The notes under the pieces: model-generated
Seen by the model: only the letters and a program-made list of their open reading frames with translations
Told to the model about the DNA's origin: nothing
The model's database searches: none
Program-made: the position numbers and the translations under genes
Shown here: positions 1 to 10,600 of the stretch, in pieces
How the letters are laid out: each line of letters begins with the position of its first letter
Numbering within the stretch: position 1 is the first letter of the stretch
DNA from: Pedobacter arcticus A12
Lineage (GTDB): Bacteria; Bacteroidota; Bacteroidia; Sphingobacteriales; Sphingobacteriaceae
Length of the DNA stretch: 64,000 bases
Assembly: GCF_000302595.1 (NCBI RefSeq)
Contig: NZ_JH947125.1
Location: 446,884 to 510,883 of the forward strand
Direction of reading: 5' to 3'

Positions 1-1326
1 TTGGAAAATTAAGGTTTGAGGTCTCTTTTTTCCGTTAAACAATAGTTGCGATGGAATTTGCTTTCCGCTGATTACGTCTATAACAACAACGTTATCTGCA
101 TTAACCTTTTTGTTACGCTTGGTAATAGCGCTCCAAGAAACTTCAACGGTTTGTGCCATACGCTGTATTCCCATTGTGTTTTTTACGTTTACCAAAAGGC
201 CGCCAGCTAAGTTTAGTTCCATCTTATAGATTTCGCTACCTGCTAATAAAAAGGCACCAACACCGTAAACGTCGGTATCATCATAAGTTACGCCTTGTGG
301 GTCGCGACCTTGTGCTTGTACGTAGCCTAATTTTCCGTTCGGGTGCACAGATGTTACCAATGCTGTCCAGGCGTTTTTAACTACTTCTTTGTAATCGTTA
401 TAATTCAGCAAACCGTTGTTGATTCCCCAAGCCAAAGCGTATGCAAAAAAGCCAGTACCACTTGTTTCTTTAGCAGGAAAACTAGCTGGATCTAACAAAC
501 TAGCATGCCACGAGCCATCTGGTTGTTGTAGCGATGCAATTCTTTTAGACATTTCTTTAAACTGCTTCTCAAATTTTTTCCTAGCGGGATGATTTTGTGG
601 CATTACTTCTAAAATTCGGACTAAGCCTCCCATTACCCAACCATTTCCTCTTCCCCAAAAAACCTTGGCGCCGTTGTTTTCTTTTTTATCGAAATATCTG
701 CTATCGCGATAGAAAAGATGTTCTGCATTATCATATAAATAATCACTGCTTTTCCACCAAAGTTTAGAAGCGGTATCTAAATATTTTGAGTCTCCGGTAG
801 CCTGTGTTAGGTATCCCAAGGCTGGTGGACCCATAAATAAGGCATCGCACCAAGCCCATTCTCTATTGTAAATTTCGTTTACCCAAAGTAAAGACTCTGT
901 GTGTGGTAAAGTAACAATGGTATCTGCCCTGTTTTTAAACTTTGCAATGTATTTTGGGTCTTTGTAAATCTGATAGAGTTGTGAGTAGGTTTGTCCCACA
1001 CAGTAATCATCGGCGAAATACCGCTCTGGGCCTAATCCCCATTTATTGTCATTACCTACCTCAATCAGTTTTTTATAGTAGGTATTATCATTTGCAATTT
1101 TACCCCAAGCCATCATCCCGGTATAAAGTGCGCCGTTTGTCCAATCGGTTTTTGGTGTTTTCCAACCATTTTCGGCTAAATCTTTCCACTGCCAATCAGC
1201 AGTTTTTTTCATGATGTGGATAATGCTGTCGGGTTGTAAATTGCTTTGCGCAAAAGTGATGCTGTAAGTGCTTGCAAAAAATAAAAAGAAGCTTAGCTTT
1301 AAAAAATGAGTTAATCTAGTTTTCAC
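1..1326 (-). CDS. GH105-type unsaturated uronyl hydrolase, C-terminus beyond the left edge
   Basis: The frame is open from the left edge to a GTG codon at 1326, giving 442 codons without the stop. The GTG is chosen because a signal peptide follows (MKTRLTHFLKLSFFLFFA, cleavage near TFAQ), and the next Met would remove it. The body has the alpha/alpha-barrel pattern of GH105/GH88 enzymes: WTNGALYTGMMAWG near residue 50, WAWCDALFMGPPALGY near 145, GRGNGWVMGGLVRILE near 210 and SGTGFFAYALAWGI near 275. Such enzymes remove the 4,5-unsaturated uronic acid left by polysaccharide lyases. The last 80 residues after the barrel look like an added beta domain, possibly DUF4861. It starts 22 bp after the beta-helix gene and is probably the last or near-last gene of the susC unit. 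The substrate (chondroitin-type or rhamnogalacturonan-type) cannot be read from sequence alone. Confidence 0.85.
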   Translation of the reverse strand, partial: MKTRLTHFLKLSFFLFFASTYSITFAQSNLQPDSIIHIMKKTADWQWKDLAENGWKTPKTDWTNGALYTGMMAWGKIANDNTYYKKLIEVGNDNKWGLGPERYFADDYCVGQTYSQLYQIYKDPKYIAKFKNRADTIVTLPHTESLLWVNEIYNREWAWCDALFMGPPALGYLTQATGDSKYLDTASKLWWKSSDYLYDNAEHLFYRDSRYFDKKENNGAKVFWGRGNGWVMGGLVRILEVMPQNHPARKKFEKQFKEMSKRIASLQQPDGSWHASLLDPASFPAKETSGTGFFAYALAWGINNGLLNYNDYKEVVKNAWTALVTSVHPNGKLGYVQAQGRDPQGVTYDDTDVYGVGAFLLAGSEIYKMELNLAGGLLVNVKNTMGIQRMAQTVEVSWSAITKRNKKVNADNVVVIDVISGKQIPSQLLFNGKKRPQTLIFQ

Positions 1327-1348
1327 GATAATTGAGTTTAATATTTAA

Positions 1349-2884
1349 TTATTTGAACCAAGATGGCAATTTACCTAATCTATTTTTTAATTGGCCTTCG
1401 TATAAAGATTGTGGCAATACTTTTTGTCCATTTGATTCTTCATATTTCAACTGACTTTCGATAAACTTTGTTGATGTTCCGTTAAAACCTACCATAATAG
1501 GGTAGGGGATTTTCCAATAGCGCTGGTTTGGCCAAAAATTGAATTCAGGATATTCTGTATTGGTTTTAGTATAGTTCCAAAACACTAAGTTACGCATGTG
1601 GTTTGGCATGTTTACAATATCTCCGCCACCCCTGTTCATCATTAAACCGCCAGTAACATTATCTAAAAGCGTATTTCGCGGTTGCGATGCATGGCTTTCA
1701 AAACAGGTAGTTGCTGGATAAGTAACTTTATATAAAACAGTATTCATTGCTGTTTTTGAACTGCCAACAGAATGCCATTGCGAAGCTTTATCTGTAATAT
1801 TAGACAAAAGGACATTTGTTCCTCCTCCATTGGTGATGGCTTCATGTCCGCCGTTTCCAGTGATTTCGCAGTTGGAGATAGTGATATTGGCTCCGTTGTT
1901 AACAACGGCTCCTACAGACACGTCCGTAAAGCGACAATTATTGATCCAAGAATTTGTAATTCTTCGCATATTAATCATGGTATAGCCACTGTCATGTAAC
2001 CAAGAGCGGTGATGTACAAAGGGTGTTTTCCAATTCCCTACAAAAGCAATGTCCTCAATACCCACTTCCTCAATTTGGCTGTATTTGGCCACTTTCCAAT
2101 CTAAATCTGCATTTATTGGATAAGCCAAAGGTTGACCAAGTGTAATGGTATTTCCTTTTATTTTTGCGATTTGATGGACAACGGATAAATCTACACCGCC
2201 ATTTGCCAAAGCTTTCCAGTCTGGATTTACTGGGTAATCGCCCAGATCTAATTTAATGGATGCCTCGTCTTTGCTTCGCATGGTTAGTATAACCCAGTCG
2301 CCTTTTGTTAAATCAGTGGTTTGGTCAAGCTGGATATCAAAGTCTCCTACTTTTGCGTGAGCGCTAATTTTTCCTATATTTTTTTCACCAGATTTGCTCC
2401 CGAAAACAAACATTGGCGGGCTACTCCACATTTTTGTAGTGTCTTGCGGTTGCAATGGTACTTTCATAAAAAGCTCTGTGCCGTCTTTTCCACTACCACT
2501 TCCTTTAAAAACAACATTGCTATTGCTTACCCAAATGCTGTTTAAATCATCATATATATCCTGAATAATAAACCTTCCTTTTGGAAAATAGATGATTCCA
2601 CCACCTGTTTTATTGGCTGCGGTAATGGCGTCAATAATTGCATCTTTATCAGATTTATCATCATTTGCAACCGCTCCAAAAGCAGTAATATCATAAGTAG
2701 GGAAACCCGAAGCTTTATAATTCATCAATTTTTCGCCGTTTTTATAACCTACGTATGAAAAATCTGGAAGAATAGAACGCTTAGGGTCTGCTTTATATTC
2801 GGTAAAAATTTTGGCTTCTTGCTGGGCAAAAGAGTTGCCAACAAAAGCAGTGGATAAGGCTAAAACAGCTAATACTTTTCTCAT
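1349..2884 (-). CDS. secreted right-handed beta-helix protein, candidate glycosaminoglycan lyase
   Basis: 511 residues with a signal peptide (cleavage near residue 20, NSFAQ). From about residue 65 it has the entry motif of the Pectate_lyase_3 fold (YDITAFGAVANDDKSDKDAI, then GGGIIYFPKGRFII), followed by coil-by-coil beta-helix sequence to about residue 430 with asparagine-rich turns (INNCRFTDVSVGAVVNNGAN). Its ATG overlaps the stop of the upstream sulfatase by one base (TAATG), so the two are translationally coupled. In a locus with a PL8 lyase, two sulfatases and uronyl hydrolases, a lyase acting on chondroitin or dermatan sulfate is the simplest reading. Family PL29, known from the Bacteroides thetaiotaomicron chondroitin locus, is one candidate from memory. 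A glycoside hydrolase or epimerase with the same fold remains possible. Confidence 0.7.
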   Translation of the reverse strand: MRKVLAVLALSTAFVGNSFAQQEAKIFTEYKADPKRSILPDFSYVGYKNGEKLMNYKASGFPTYDITAFGAVANDDKSDKDAIIDAITAANKTGGGIIYFPKGRFIIQDIYDDLNSIWVSNSNVVFKGSGSGKDGTELFMKVPLQPQDTTKMWSSPPMFVFGSKSGEKNIGKISAHAKVGDFDIQLDQTTDLTKGDWVILTMRSKDEASIKLDLGDYPVNPDWKALANGGVDLSVVHQIAKIKGNTITLGQPLAYPINADLDWKVAKYSQIEEVGIEDIAFVGNWKTPFVHHRSWLHDSGYTMINMRRITNSWINNCRFTDVSVGAVVNNGANITISNCEITGNGGHEAITNGGGTNVLLSNITDKASQWHSVGSSKTAMNTVLYKVTYPATTCFESHASQPRNTLLDNVTGGLMMNRGGGDIVNMPNHMRNLVFWNYTKTNTEYPEFNFWPNQRYWKIPYPIMVGFNGTSTKFIESQLKYEESNGQKVLPQSLYEGQLKNRLGKLPSWFK

Positions 2885-4350
2885 TATTTCTCTATATCAA
2901 AATTATCTCCAGTTTGCTTTAACCAAGCTTTTAAATCTTTTTTTAGGGTTTTAACTACTTCCGTATTACTATTATAAAGGTTGCTTAGTTCAAAAGGGTC
3001 TTTTTGTATATCAAACAAATACTTGTTTAAATTTTTTCCTTTTAAATCGTAAACCAGCTTGTATTGCGTAGTTCTAACTCCTCTAAAACCGGTATTGCTT
3101 TTGCCTGCCGTAACCGACCCCATAATGTATTGTAAATTTGGATAATCTCCTTTTCCGCTGGTGATATATTTAGAAAAATCCCTACCATCAATATCTGTTG
3201 GGAGTGGAGTTTTCACGCCCATAATGTTTAAAACCGTTGGGAAAATATCAGGTTCGCTCATTAACATTTGGTTGTCAAAGCGAGCTAGTATTTTGCCGTC
3301 CCAGTGCATGATGAAGGGAATACGAACGGATTCTTCATAGAAATGATTTTTTGAAACCTCTTCATGCTTACCCAAACTATTTCCGTGGTCGGCCATGAAA
3401 ATGATCAATGTGTTTTTTTGTAGACCACTTTGTTTTAGGTAATCTAAAATTCTACCAATCTGTTCATCGGCTCCGGTAATATTGGCGTAATAGTATTTAA
3501 TGTTATCACGATAAAGTTTACCCATTTTAGTATCTGCAGCGGGTATATCTGGGTCTTTTATCAACGTTTCTAAAGAAACATCTTTATATAAGTTGTAATA
3601 TTTTTTAGGTACTGATTTATAGCCTGTATGTGGAGGATTCATAGAAACAACCAAAGAAAAAGGTTTGTCGGCCGGTCTTACGTTTCCTTCGTTTTTAAAA
3701 AAAGCGATGGCCTTATCTGCTTCATGTTTTGGTCCCCATTCGTTTACGTAATGGAAACTATCCCGCGGATCGTTGGTATTCCAATACATGGGTTTATCAT
3801 GCTCATCATAGGTTCCGTAAGCATACCAATAATCATAACCGTGACGACGGTTTGGTGGCGTCCACTCATTCCAAGCAACTTCTTTGTTATTTGAGGTATT
3901 GATGTAGGGTTCATGCGGTGCGTCTAAGTGCCATTTACCAATATAACCGTTGAAATAGCCTGATGATTTTAAAACATCAGAAATGCAAGTCATATCTGTA
4001 GGAAGCTCAATCCCGAAAGGTGTTCCTCTTGAATTTACGTTGCTAAAAACTTTGTTTTTAAGTGGATAACGTCCACTAAAAAGCATCGCTCTGCTTGGCG
4101 AACACAATGGGTAGTTAGTAACCATCTGTTTAGATACAAAGCTTTCTTTTGCAAATGCATCTAGGTTTGGTGTTTTCACAGGTTCTTTACCTTCATAACC
4201 AACTGCTTCGCCTCGCCATTGGTCGTTGATAATGATGAGGAGATTTGGTTTCTCGCTGATTTTGCTTTGTGCAGAAAGGTTTATTGTAAGAAACAATAGC
4301 CCCGCTAAGGCGAGGCTCCTGTTTAAGATAAATGGCAATTTGCACAGCAT
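2884..4350 (-). CDS. secreted S1 family sulfatase
   Basis: 488 residues with a signal peptide (about 1-27). The sulfatase signature C-x-P-S-R lies at residues 83-87 (CSPSR); Cys83 would be converted to formylglycine. Metal-site sequence at the N-terminus is IINDQWRG (residues 40-47), and FMADHGNSLGKH supplies the second acidic cluster; IGKWHLD is the usual lysine/histidine motif. It is expected to remove sulfate esters from glycosaminoglycan fragments in the periplasm or at the cell surface. The position attacked (4-O, 6-O or 2-O) cannot be assigned. The start is 5 bp from the stop of the upstream sulfatase and the stop overlaps the next start, so this is a tight operon. Activation needs a formylglycine-generating or anaerobic maturase, which is not in this window; EgtB at 37 kb is related to the former but is not a maturase. 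Confidence 0.9.
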   Translation of the reverse strand: MLCKLPFILNRSLALAGLLFLTINLSAQSKISEKPNLLIIINDQWRGEAVGYEGKEPVKTPNLDAFAKESFVSKQMVTNYPLCSPSRAMLFSGRYPLKNKVFSNVNSRGTPFGIELPTDMTCISDVLKSSGYFNGYIGKWHLDAPHEPYINTSNNKEVAWNEWTPPNRRHGYDYWYAYGTYDEHDKPMYWNTNDPRDSFHYVNEWGPKHEADKAIAFFKNEGNVRPADKPFSLVVSMNPPHTGYKSVPKKYYNLYKDVSLETLIKDPDIPAADTKMGKLYRDNIKYYYANITGADEQIGRILDYLKQSGLQKNTLIIFMADHGNSLGKHEEVSKNHFYEESVRIPFIMHWDGKILARFDNQMLMSEPDIFPTVLNIMGVKTPLPTDIDGRDFSKYITSGKGDYPNLQYIMGSVTAGKSNTGFRGVRTTQYKLVYDLKGKNLNKYLFDIQKDPFELSNLYNSNTEVVKTLKKDLKAWLKQTGDNFDIEK

Positions 4351-4355
4351 ATATT

Positions 4356-5864
4356 TTATTTACGTTTTTTAATCGATTCTAGATCCGCGGAAAGCATAGC
4401 CACTTTGTTCGGGTATTTTTCTGCCAGGTTATTTTTCTCTGAAGGGTCTTTCTTTAAATTATACAATTGTGGTTTTACAGAATTTCCTAGTGCGATATCT
4501 ACGAAAGTATCATAAGATGGTCCGCCACTCGGTACAATATATTTCCAGTCTTTTTTAACAATAGCTAATGTTCCGGCATCTTCTACTAAAACTTTACGGC
4601 CTTTTTTATCCTTACCTAAATAGGCTTTAATTTGATTCTCGCTATCAATGGCTTGATCTGCTGCAATCGCTACGTTTAGGTAAGCAGCAAAAGACGCTGT
4701 AAAATCTATTTGTGATAATACTGCTTTTGAGGTTTTACCCCCCGCCACTTTTCCGGGCCATGATACGATGAAAGGTACACGAGTTCCAGCTTCGTAAATA
4801 CTGTATTTACCACCGCTATAAATGCCAGCGGCTTTGTGCCCTTTTGCCATCGCTACAGCACCATCTGCATAGCCATCATCCAAAACAGGTCCATTGTCAC
4901 TGCTAAAAATAATGATGGTGTTTTTGGTTAATCCTTGTTCTTCAATGGTTTTTACAATTTCGCCAACGCTCCAATCTAATTGCAGAATTGCATCGCCACG
5001 AGGACCCATTCCGCTTTTGCCTACAAAACGGGGATGTGGGTCACGCGGAACGTGAGGATCTCCGGAAGCAAAGTATAAGAAAAACGGATTGTCTTTATTT
5101 TTTCTAATGTAAGCTGTAGCTCGATTGGTGATAGTATCAGCAATGTTTTGGTCTGTCCACCTAGCGCTGTGTCCGCCGGCCATCCAACCAATGCGACTAA
5201 TGCCATTTACGATGGTATTGTTGTGGCCTTTTGAAAGGCCCATTCTCATTAATTCTGGGTTTTCTTTGCCTGTTGGGTCGGTTCCGATTTTCTTTTGATA
5301 ATTTACCTGAATTGGGTCTTTTTTATCCAAATCCCGGATTTTATACTGCTCAATAAAAACGGTAGGTACACGGTCTAGCGTAGCGGCCATAATGTACGAG
5401 TAGTTGAAGCCAACTTCTACTGGACCGGGTTTAATATCACCGTTCCAATCTTGTTTTTTATTGTTTCCTAAACCTAAATGCCACTTCCCAATTGCTGCGG
5501 TGTTATATCCCGCCTGCTTAAAAATCTTTGGCAAGGTGGTGTTGGATGTGTCTATCAAAAGAGGAGAGTCACCAGGAGCAATGCCCGTGTCGTCTCTCCT
5601 CCAAGCATACCTACCAGTCAACAACGAGTACCTGGAAGGGGTACAAGTTGCAGAGGTAGTGTGAGCGTTTGTAAAAAGGGTTCCTTTTTTTGCAAGTGCA
5701 TCAATATTGGGAGTGGATATTTTAGTTGCACCGTAACAGCTTAGGTCTCCATAACCTAAGTCATCGGCATAGATAAATACTACGTTTGGTTTATCCTGAG
5801 AAAATACTTGTAGATTACCTAATGTGCAAAAAGCGAACACGCCAAAAATTATTTTCTTCATCAT
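4356..5864 (-). CDS. secreted S1 family sulfatase
   Basis: 502 residues with a signal peptide (about 1-22). It has a complete arylsulfatase layout: metal aspartates in YADDLGYGD (Asp34, Asp35), formylglycine precursor Cys74 in CTPSRYSLLTGRY, IGKWHLGLG near 125, FASGDPHVPRDPH near 265 and the SSDNGPV metal motif near 320. The architecture resembles N-acetylgalactosamine-6-sulfatase-type enzymes, which fits a chondroitin 6-sulfate substrate, but specificity is an inference. It is the first gene after susD. A 169-bp spacer with a perfect 11-bp stem separates it from susD, so its mRNA level may differ from that of susCD. Confidence 0.9.
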   Translation of the reverse strand: MMKKIIFGVFAFCTLGNLQVFSQDKPNVVFIYADDLGYGDLSCYGATKISTPNIDALAKKGTLFTNAHTTSATCTPSRYSLLTGRYAWRRDDTGIAPGDSPLLIDTSNTTLPKIFKQAGYNTAAIGKWHLGLGNNKKQDWNGDIKPGPVEVGFNYSYIMAATLDRVPTVFIEQYKIRDLDKKDPIQVNYQKKIGTDPTGKENPELMRMGLSKGHNNTIVNGISRIGWMAGGHSARWTDQNIADTITNRATAYIRKNKDNPFFLYFASGDPHVPRDPHPRFVGKSGMGPRGDAILQLDWSVGEIVKTIEEQGLTKNTIIIFSSDNGPVLDDGYADGAVAMAKGHKAAGIYSGGKYSIYEAGTRVPFIVSWPGKVAGGKTSKAVLSQIDFTASFAAYLNVAIAADQAIDSENQIKAYLGKDKKGRKVLVEDAGTLAIVKKDWKYIVPSGGPSYDTFVDIALGNSVKPQLYNLKKDPSEKNNLAEKYPNKVAMLSADLESIKKRK

Positions 5865-5917
5865 TCTATTTTTGTAATCAGATTTTAAATCAAATGTATA
5901 CTGACAAACTATAATAC

Positions 5918-5944
5918 AATCAGCTACCCAATAGGTAGCTGATT
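5918..5944 (-). promoter_or_regulatory. intercistronic hairpin between susD and the sulfatase genes
   Basis: The sequence is a perfect 11-bp inverted repeat, AATCAGCTACC (5918-5928) and GGTAGCTGATT (5934-5944), with a 5-base loop. Read in the direction of the operon it is not followed by a good U-run, so it is more likely an RNA-stability or partial attenuation element than a full terminator. Confidence 0.5.
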
Positions 5945-6033
5945 TTTGTGAATACTTCAGCTAGAGAATATTTTAATTTAGGAATTAGTTCACTTAGTTA
6001 AAAATCTAGCAATCATTACTCTTCTTTTTACAT

Positions 6034-7599
6034 CTACCAATCTAAATTCTGAGTAAGTGAGGTGTTAACCGCTCTTTCTCTAAGAGGGATTGGGTATAGC
6101 AAATGCCTAGTTGCTGCATTATTTCCTGCTAACGCACTGTATTTAAATAAGGCGGGGGCATTTGCTGTGATATCATCAGCAGCAGCTTTTAAATTTGTAA
6201 GGTATATCCCCCATCTTTTTAAATCATTAACCCTTAAGCCTTCGAAACATAATTCTCTTGCTCTTTCGTCTTGAATTGCTTTTAAGAAAGTTGCTGACGT
6301 TAGTTTATTAAGATTAAGCGTAGTGTATTGTTTAGCGCCTGCTCTAGCTCTTACTAAATTTAACTTTTCGTGAGCTAAATCCGTTGGTCCATTAACAGCA
6401 AACTCAGCCTCTGCGTACATCAACAATACGTCCGCGTAGCGTAATAAAGGAAAGTTTTGTGGAGTAAAATTCTTTTGCTTCTCTATAATTTCATAGGGTC
6501 TTCTAAATTTACCACACATTCTTTGATAAAGGTCTGTAACTTTCCAATTTACTTTAGTTGCAGTTGCTCCTTGGTATTGATAAGGGCCAACCGCCCAGTC
6601 TTTTCTTGTGTCATTTACATCATTATACAATTTGTATAAAGTGCCTGTTGCTCCAATAAAACCGTAAGCATATCCTTCAGCTAAATCACTGCACTGTATT
6701 CCATTAGTATTGCCTACTCTGCCCGCTTCTTGGTAAGCGTTACCAATTCTATTTCCCCATAACTCAACTTCCCAAATACTCTCCTTGATATCGTACTGAT
6801 CTTTTGCGTACCTAATAAATATATCACTATAGGATGGATTTAACATATGACCTGCTGATGGATCCTCTACAACTTTTTTAGCCCATTTAAGCGCTTCAGT
6901 ATATCTTGGGATACCCTCGTTCAATGGCATACCAGCCATATATAAATTAACACGAGTCAAAATCCCTCTAACGGCCGATTTATTTACTCTACCTCCATAT
7001 CCAATAGCTGTGATATCCATTACAAGAGGCTCCGCTTCTTCCATATCTTTAAGGACTTGAGTATAAACCGCCTTAGCCGGACTGCGAGCTATATTGGTAT
7101 TACCCAACGTTACCTTTGCATCTAAAACAAGTGGAACATCACCCCAATTGCTTACCAATAAAAAGTAATAGTAGCCTCTTAGAAACTTTGCTTCGCCTTT
7201 TATAGCATTCCTTTTAGCATCTTCCATAGTAGGTTTATCAATATTAGCTAACAACAAGTTGGCTCTATTAATTCCGTCATACAATGCTGCCCACATTTTC
7301 TCTATATCTGTAGCTGCTGCATCATAATTTAACACTTGTGTGCCTGTAGTGATAGCACTTCTTCTATAGTAGCTTAAGTCAGAAGCAGCGTTTAATGTTG
7401 TAAAAAAAGAATTCCCGTATATATCCTGACTGCCAAGAATATCATATACTCCGGCAAGCGCACTATTCATTTCTTTCTCTGTATTGTAGTAAAACTCCGG
7501 AGAAAGAGAGTCAGAAGGTTGGGTGTCTAAAAAGCTCTCGCAAGACGTAACTAAACATCCGAAAAAAGCAAGTGCGATAAAATATTTTAAACTTTTCAT
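6034..7599 (-). CDS. SusD/RagB family surface glycan-binding lipoprotein
   Basis: 521 residues. The N-terminus is a lipoprotein signal with the lipobox Cys at residue 20 (LVTSCESFLDTQPSD), followed by the typical SusD opening. TPR-like helices follow, and the C-terminal RagB_SusD part contains NFPLLRYADVLLMYAEAEF and DERARELCFEGLRVNDLKRW, both family hallmarks; the tail LYPIPLRERAVN is the usual end. It forms the lid over the SusC pore at the cell surface and helps bind the glycan. The start lies 17 bp after the susC stop. Confidence 0.97.
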   Translation of the reverse strand: MKSLKYFIALAFFGCLVTSCESFLDTQPSDSLSPEFYYNTEKEMNSALAGVYDILGSQDIYGNSFFTTLNAASDLSYYRRSAITTGTQVLNYDAAATDIEKMWAALYDGINRANLLLANIDKPTMEDAKRNAIKGEAKFLRGYYYFLLVSNWGDVPLVLDAKVTLGNTNIARSPAKAVYTQVLKDMEEAEPLVMDITAIGYGGRVNKSAVRGILTRVNLYMAGMPLNEGIPRYTEALKWAKKVVEDPSAGHMLNPSYSDIFIRYAKDQYDIKESIWEVELWGNRIGNAYQEAGRVGNTNGIQCSDLAEGYAYGFIGATGTLYKLYNDVNDTRKDWAVGPYQYQGATATKVNWKVTDLYQRMCGKFRRPYEIIEKQKNFTPQNFPLLRYADVLLMYAEAEFAVNGPTDLAHEKLNLVRARAGAKQYTTLNLNKLTSATFLKAIQDERARELCFEGLRVNDLKRWGIYLTNLKAAADDITANAPALFKYSALAGNNAATRHLLYPIPLRERAVNTSLTQNLDW

Positions 7600-7616
7600 A
7601 ATATTTTTTTAATAGT

Positions 7617-10600
7617 TTATAATGAAGTACTAAGTCCAAATACAATAGTTCTGGCTCTTGGATAAGCTGAATAATCGAACCCTGGAGTTAAAGCTGAATT
7701 ACGTATAGAAACCTCAGGATCCATACCAGAATAGTTTGTCCAAGTAAGCAGGTTTTGTCCAGAAACTGAAAGTCTTAGCGTTTTTAATCCTATTGGTTTT
7801 ATCAATTGAGGTTTAAATGCATAGCCTAACGACACTGTTTTTAATCTTAGAAAAGATCCATCTTCAATTAAGCGGGATGAATAAACTCTAGGTCCCTGTC
7901 CATTCACTCTGTATAAGGTATTACTTGGATTTTCCGGAGTCCATCTATCTGCATAGCTTGCAAATTGATTTAAGTTTTGTTTAGCTAACATGTTTCCGTC
8001 AAAAATCATCCTATTGGCATTGTAAATGTCATTGCCGTAAGACCATTGGAAAAAAACATTTAAGTCAAAGTTTTTGTAGCTAAAATTATTATTGAAACCA
8101 CCTGTATGAATTGGTTGACCTCTTCCTATAACAGTTCTGTCGTCAGAATTTACTATGTTATCATTTCCCGCAATGTCTTTGTATTTTATATCTCCAGGTT
8201 GGATTACATTCCTAGCGTTACCATTATTTGGAACATCTGCTTTTAAAACATAAGCACCACCTATCAAATCAAAATCAGAAACTTGATAAACACCATCCCA
8301 TACATAGCCATAGAAACTAGCAATAGGCTCGTTCACTTTGGCTATGTATAAAGGGGTAGAATTATAGGAATTCTCCCACGATACTGGGGTAGTTCTAAAT
8401 TGCTGACCTTCGCTTAGTCCTAGTACTTTAGATTTATTGAAGCTTATATTTATACTGCTAGACCATTTAAAATCACGTTTTGAAATATTTGTAGTATTTA
8501 AGCTCAACTCTAAACCTTCATTTCTTACTTTTCCGATATTCATAAATGCAGTAGTATAGCCAGTACTATACGGTAAATCTGCATCTAATAATAAATCATA
8601 AGTTGTTTTTCTGTACACATCTGCGGTTAAAGAGAGTTTGTCTTTAAACAAGCTTAAATCATATCCAATGTTTGCTTGAGCAGTACTTTCCCATTTCAAG
8701 TCCTTATTACCTAAGGCTACAGGAATTGCACCTAAATTAATCGAATTGTTAAACGCATAAGGAGAACCAGTCGGTTGCCCTAATACAGATAGATAGGAGA
8801 AATCTCCAACTCTATTATTTCCAGTTACACCATATCCAACCCTAAGCTTCGCATCGTAAATAAAATCAAGGTTTTTCATAAAGCTCTCGCTACTCATTCT
8901 CCACGCTACAGAAACGGACGGGAAATAACTCCATCTTTTACCAGGTGCAAATTTCGACGAACCATCTGCTCTAAAAGAAGCCGTAGCTAAATATTTTGAT
9001 TTATAATTATACATTACACGTGAAAGAAATGACTCTAATGTAGCGTTTGAACTTTCAGCGTTAATAGTTTGTGGCACACCTTCATCTAATCCGTCTAACC
9101 CTAGAGATTCATTAGGCACTTGGATTGCTTTACTTCCATAACGAGAATATTTATCTTCTTGGAAAGATACCCCTCCCAAAACAGTTAATTCGTGATTTTT
9201 ATTGAATTTCTCTTTATAAGTTAGGATATTCTCATTTGCCCAGCTACTGTTTTGTGTAAAAATAACAGATCCATTGACGCCATTTACACCGCCAGCAGTG
9301 TTGGGATTGCCATAATACGTTAAGCTGTTATAAAATAAATCGTTTCTACGGAGGTTATTAGTTACTGCTCCAGATACTTTTAATGTTAATTTTTTACTAA
9401 AAGCATATTGTGCGTAAGTATTAACAATTAAATTATTATTAGTGGCTTTGCGCAATTCATTATTTGATGATATAATAGGATTGATTCTATAATCATTTGA
9501 TCCGTCAATATCTGGATCAAAAAGCACATTAGTTAAATCTACTAATGAGGAAGAAATTGGCCTGTAACCCCAAGTACTATATAATAGATTATTAGTCGCT
9601 GAGTTGCTTCCTGAAGTTGGAACTACGCCGTCAGAAATGATATTAGCATAATTTAAATTTGTGTAAATCTTTAATTTGTCATTCACTTTTTGGGTAAGAC
9701 TTATTTTACCTTGGTTTCTTTTAAAACCAGAATTGATAATAACTCCGTCTTGATTGTTAATAGAACCACTAATAACGTATTGGGTATTATCGGTACCTCC
9801 GCTTAATGAGATATTATGTTGTTGTGTAAATGAAGATCTAAACAACTCATTTTGCCAGTCTATGCCTTTTACGGATTTATAGGTATCCAGCGTATTTCCA
9901 TTAGATAAATACAATGCAGAAGCAGCAGGTTGATTCAACTCAAGTTGAAGCTTAACAAATTCATATGGACTTAATAAATCCATTGTTTTTACGTTTTCTT
10001 GAGTACCAAAGTTTCCACTATACTCAATTACCGGGGCACCTTTCTTGCCCGATTTCGTAGTGATTAAAATCACTCCGTTGGCACCTCTAGATCCATAAAT
10101 TGCTGTTGCAGATGCATCTTTCAAGACCTCTATCGATTCTATATCACTAGTGTTAAGTGCGTTGTTATTTGCTGCTTCTATAGGGAAGCCATCAATAACG
10201 TATAAAGGCGAGTTGTCTTGCGTAATAGAATTTTGCCCTCTAATTACGATGTTGAAATTGGAGCCTGGTTGACCATCATCTGAATTCACTTGAACCCCCG
10301 CTACTCTGCCTGCTAAAGCCTCATCAAAAGATTTGACAGGCGCTTTTTGTAGGTCCTTCATACTTACCTGACCAACAGCTCCTGTTAAATCTCGCTTTTG
10401 GACTGTGCCGTAACCAACAACTACAACTTCGTTTAATCTACTTGCTATAACTTTAAGCGAAATATTGATTGTAGTACGATCACCGACTGTTGTTTCCTGA
10501 GATTCAAAACCTAGAAAAGAGAACTGAATTACCGAGGTTTTCTTTTCTACTGAAATAGAATAATTACCGTTCACATCAGTAACTGTTGCCGCCTTTTCGT

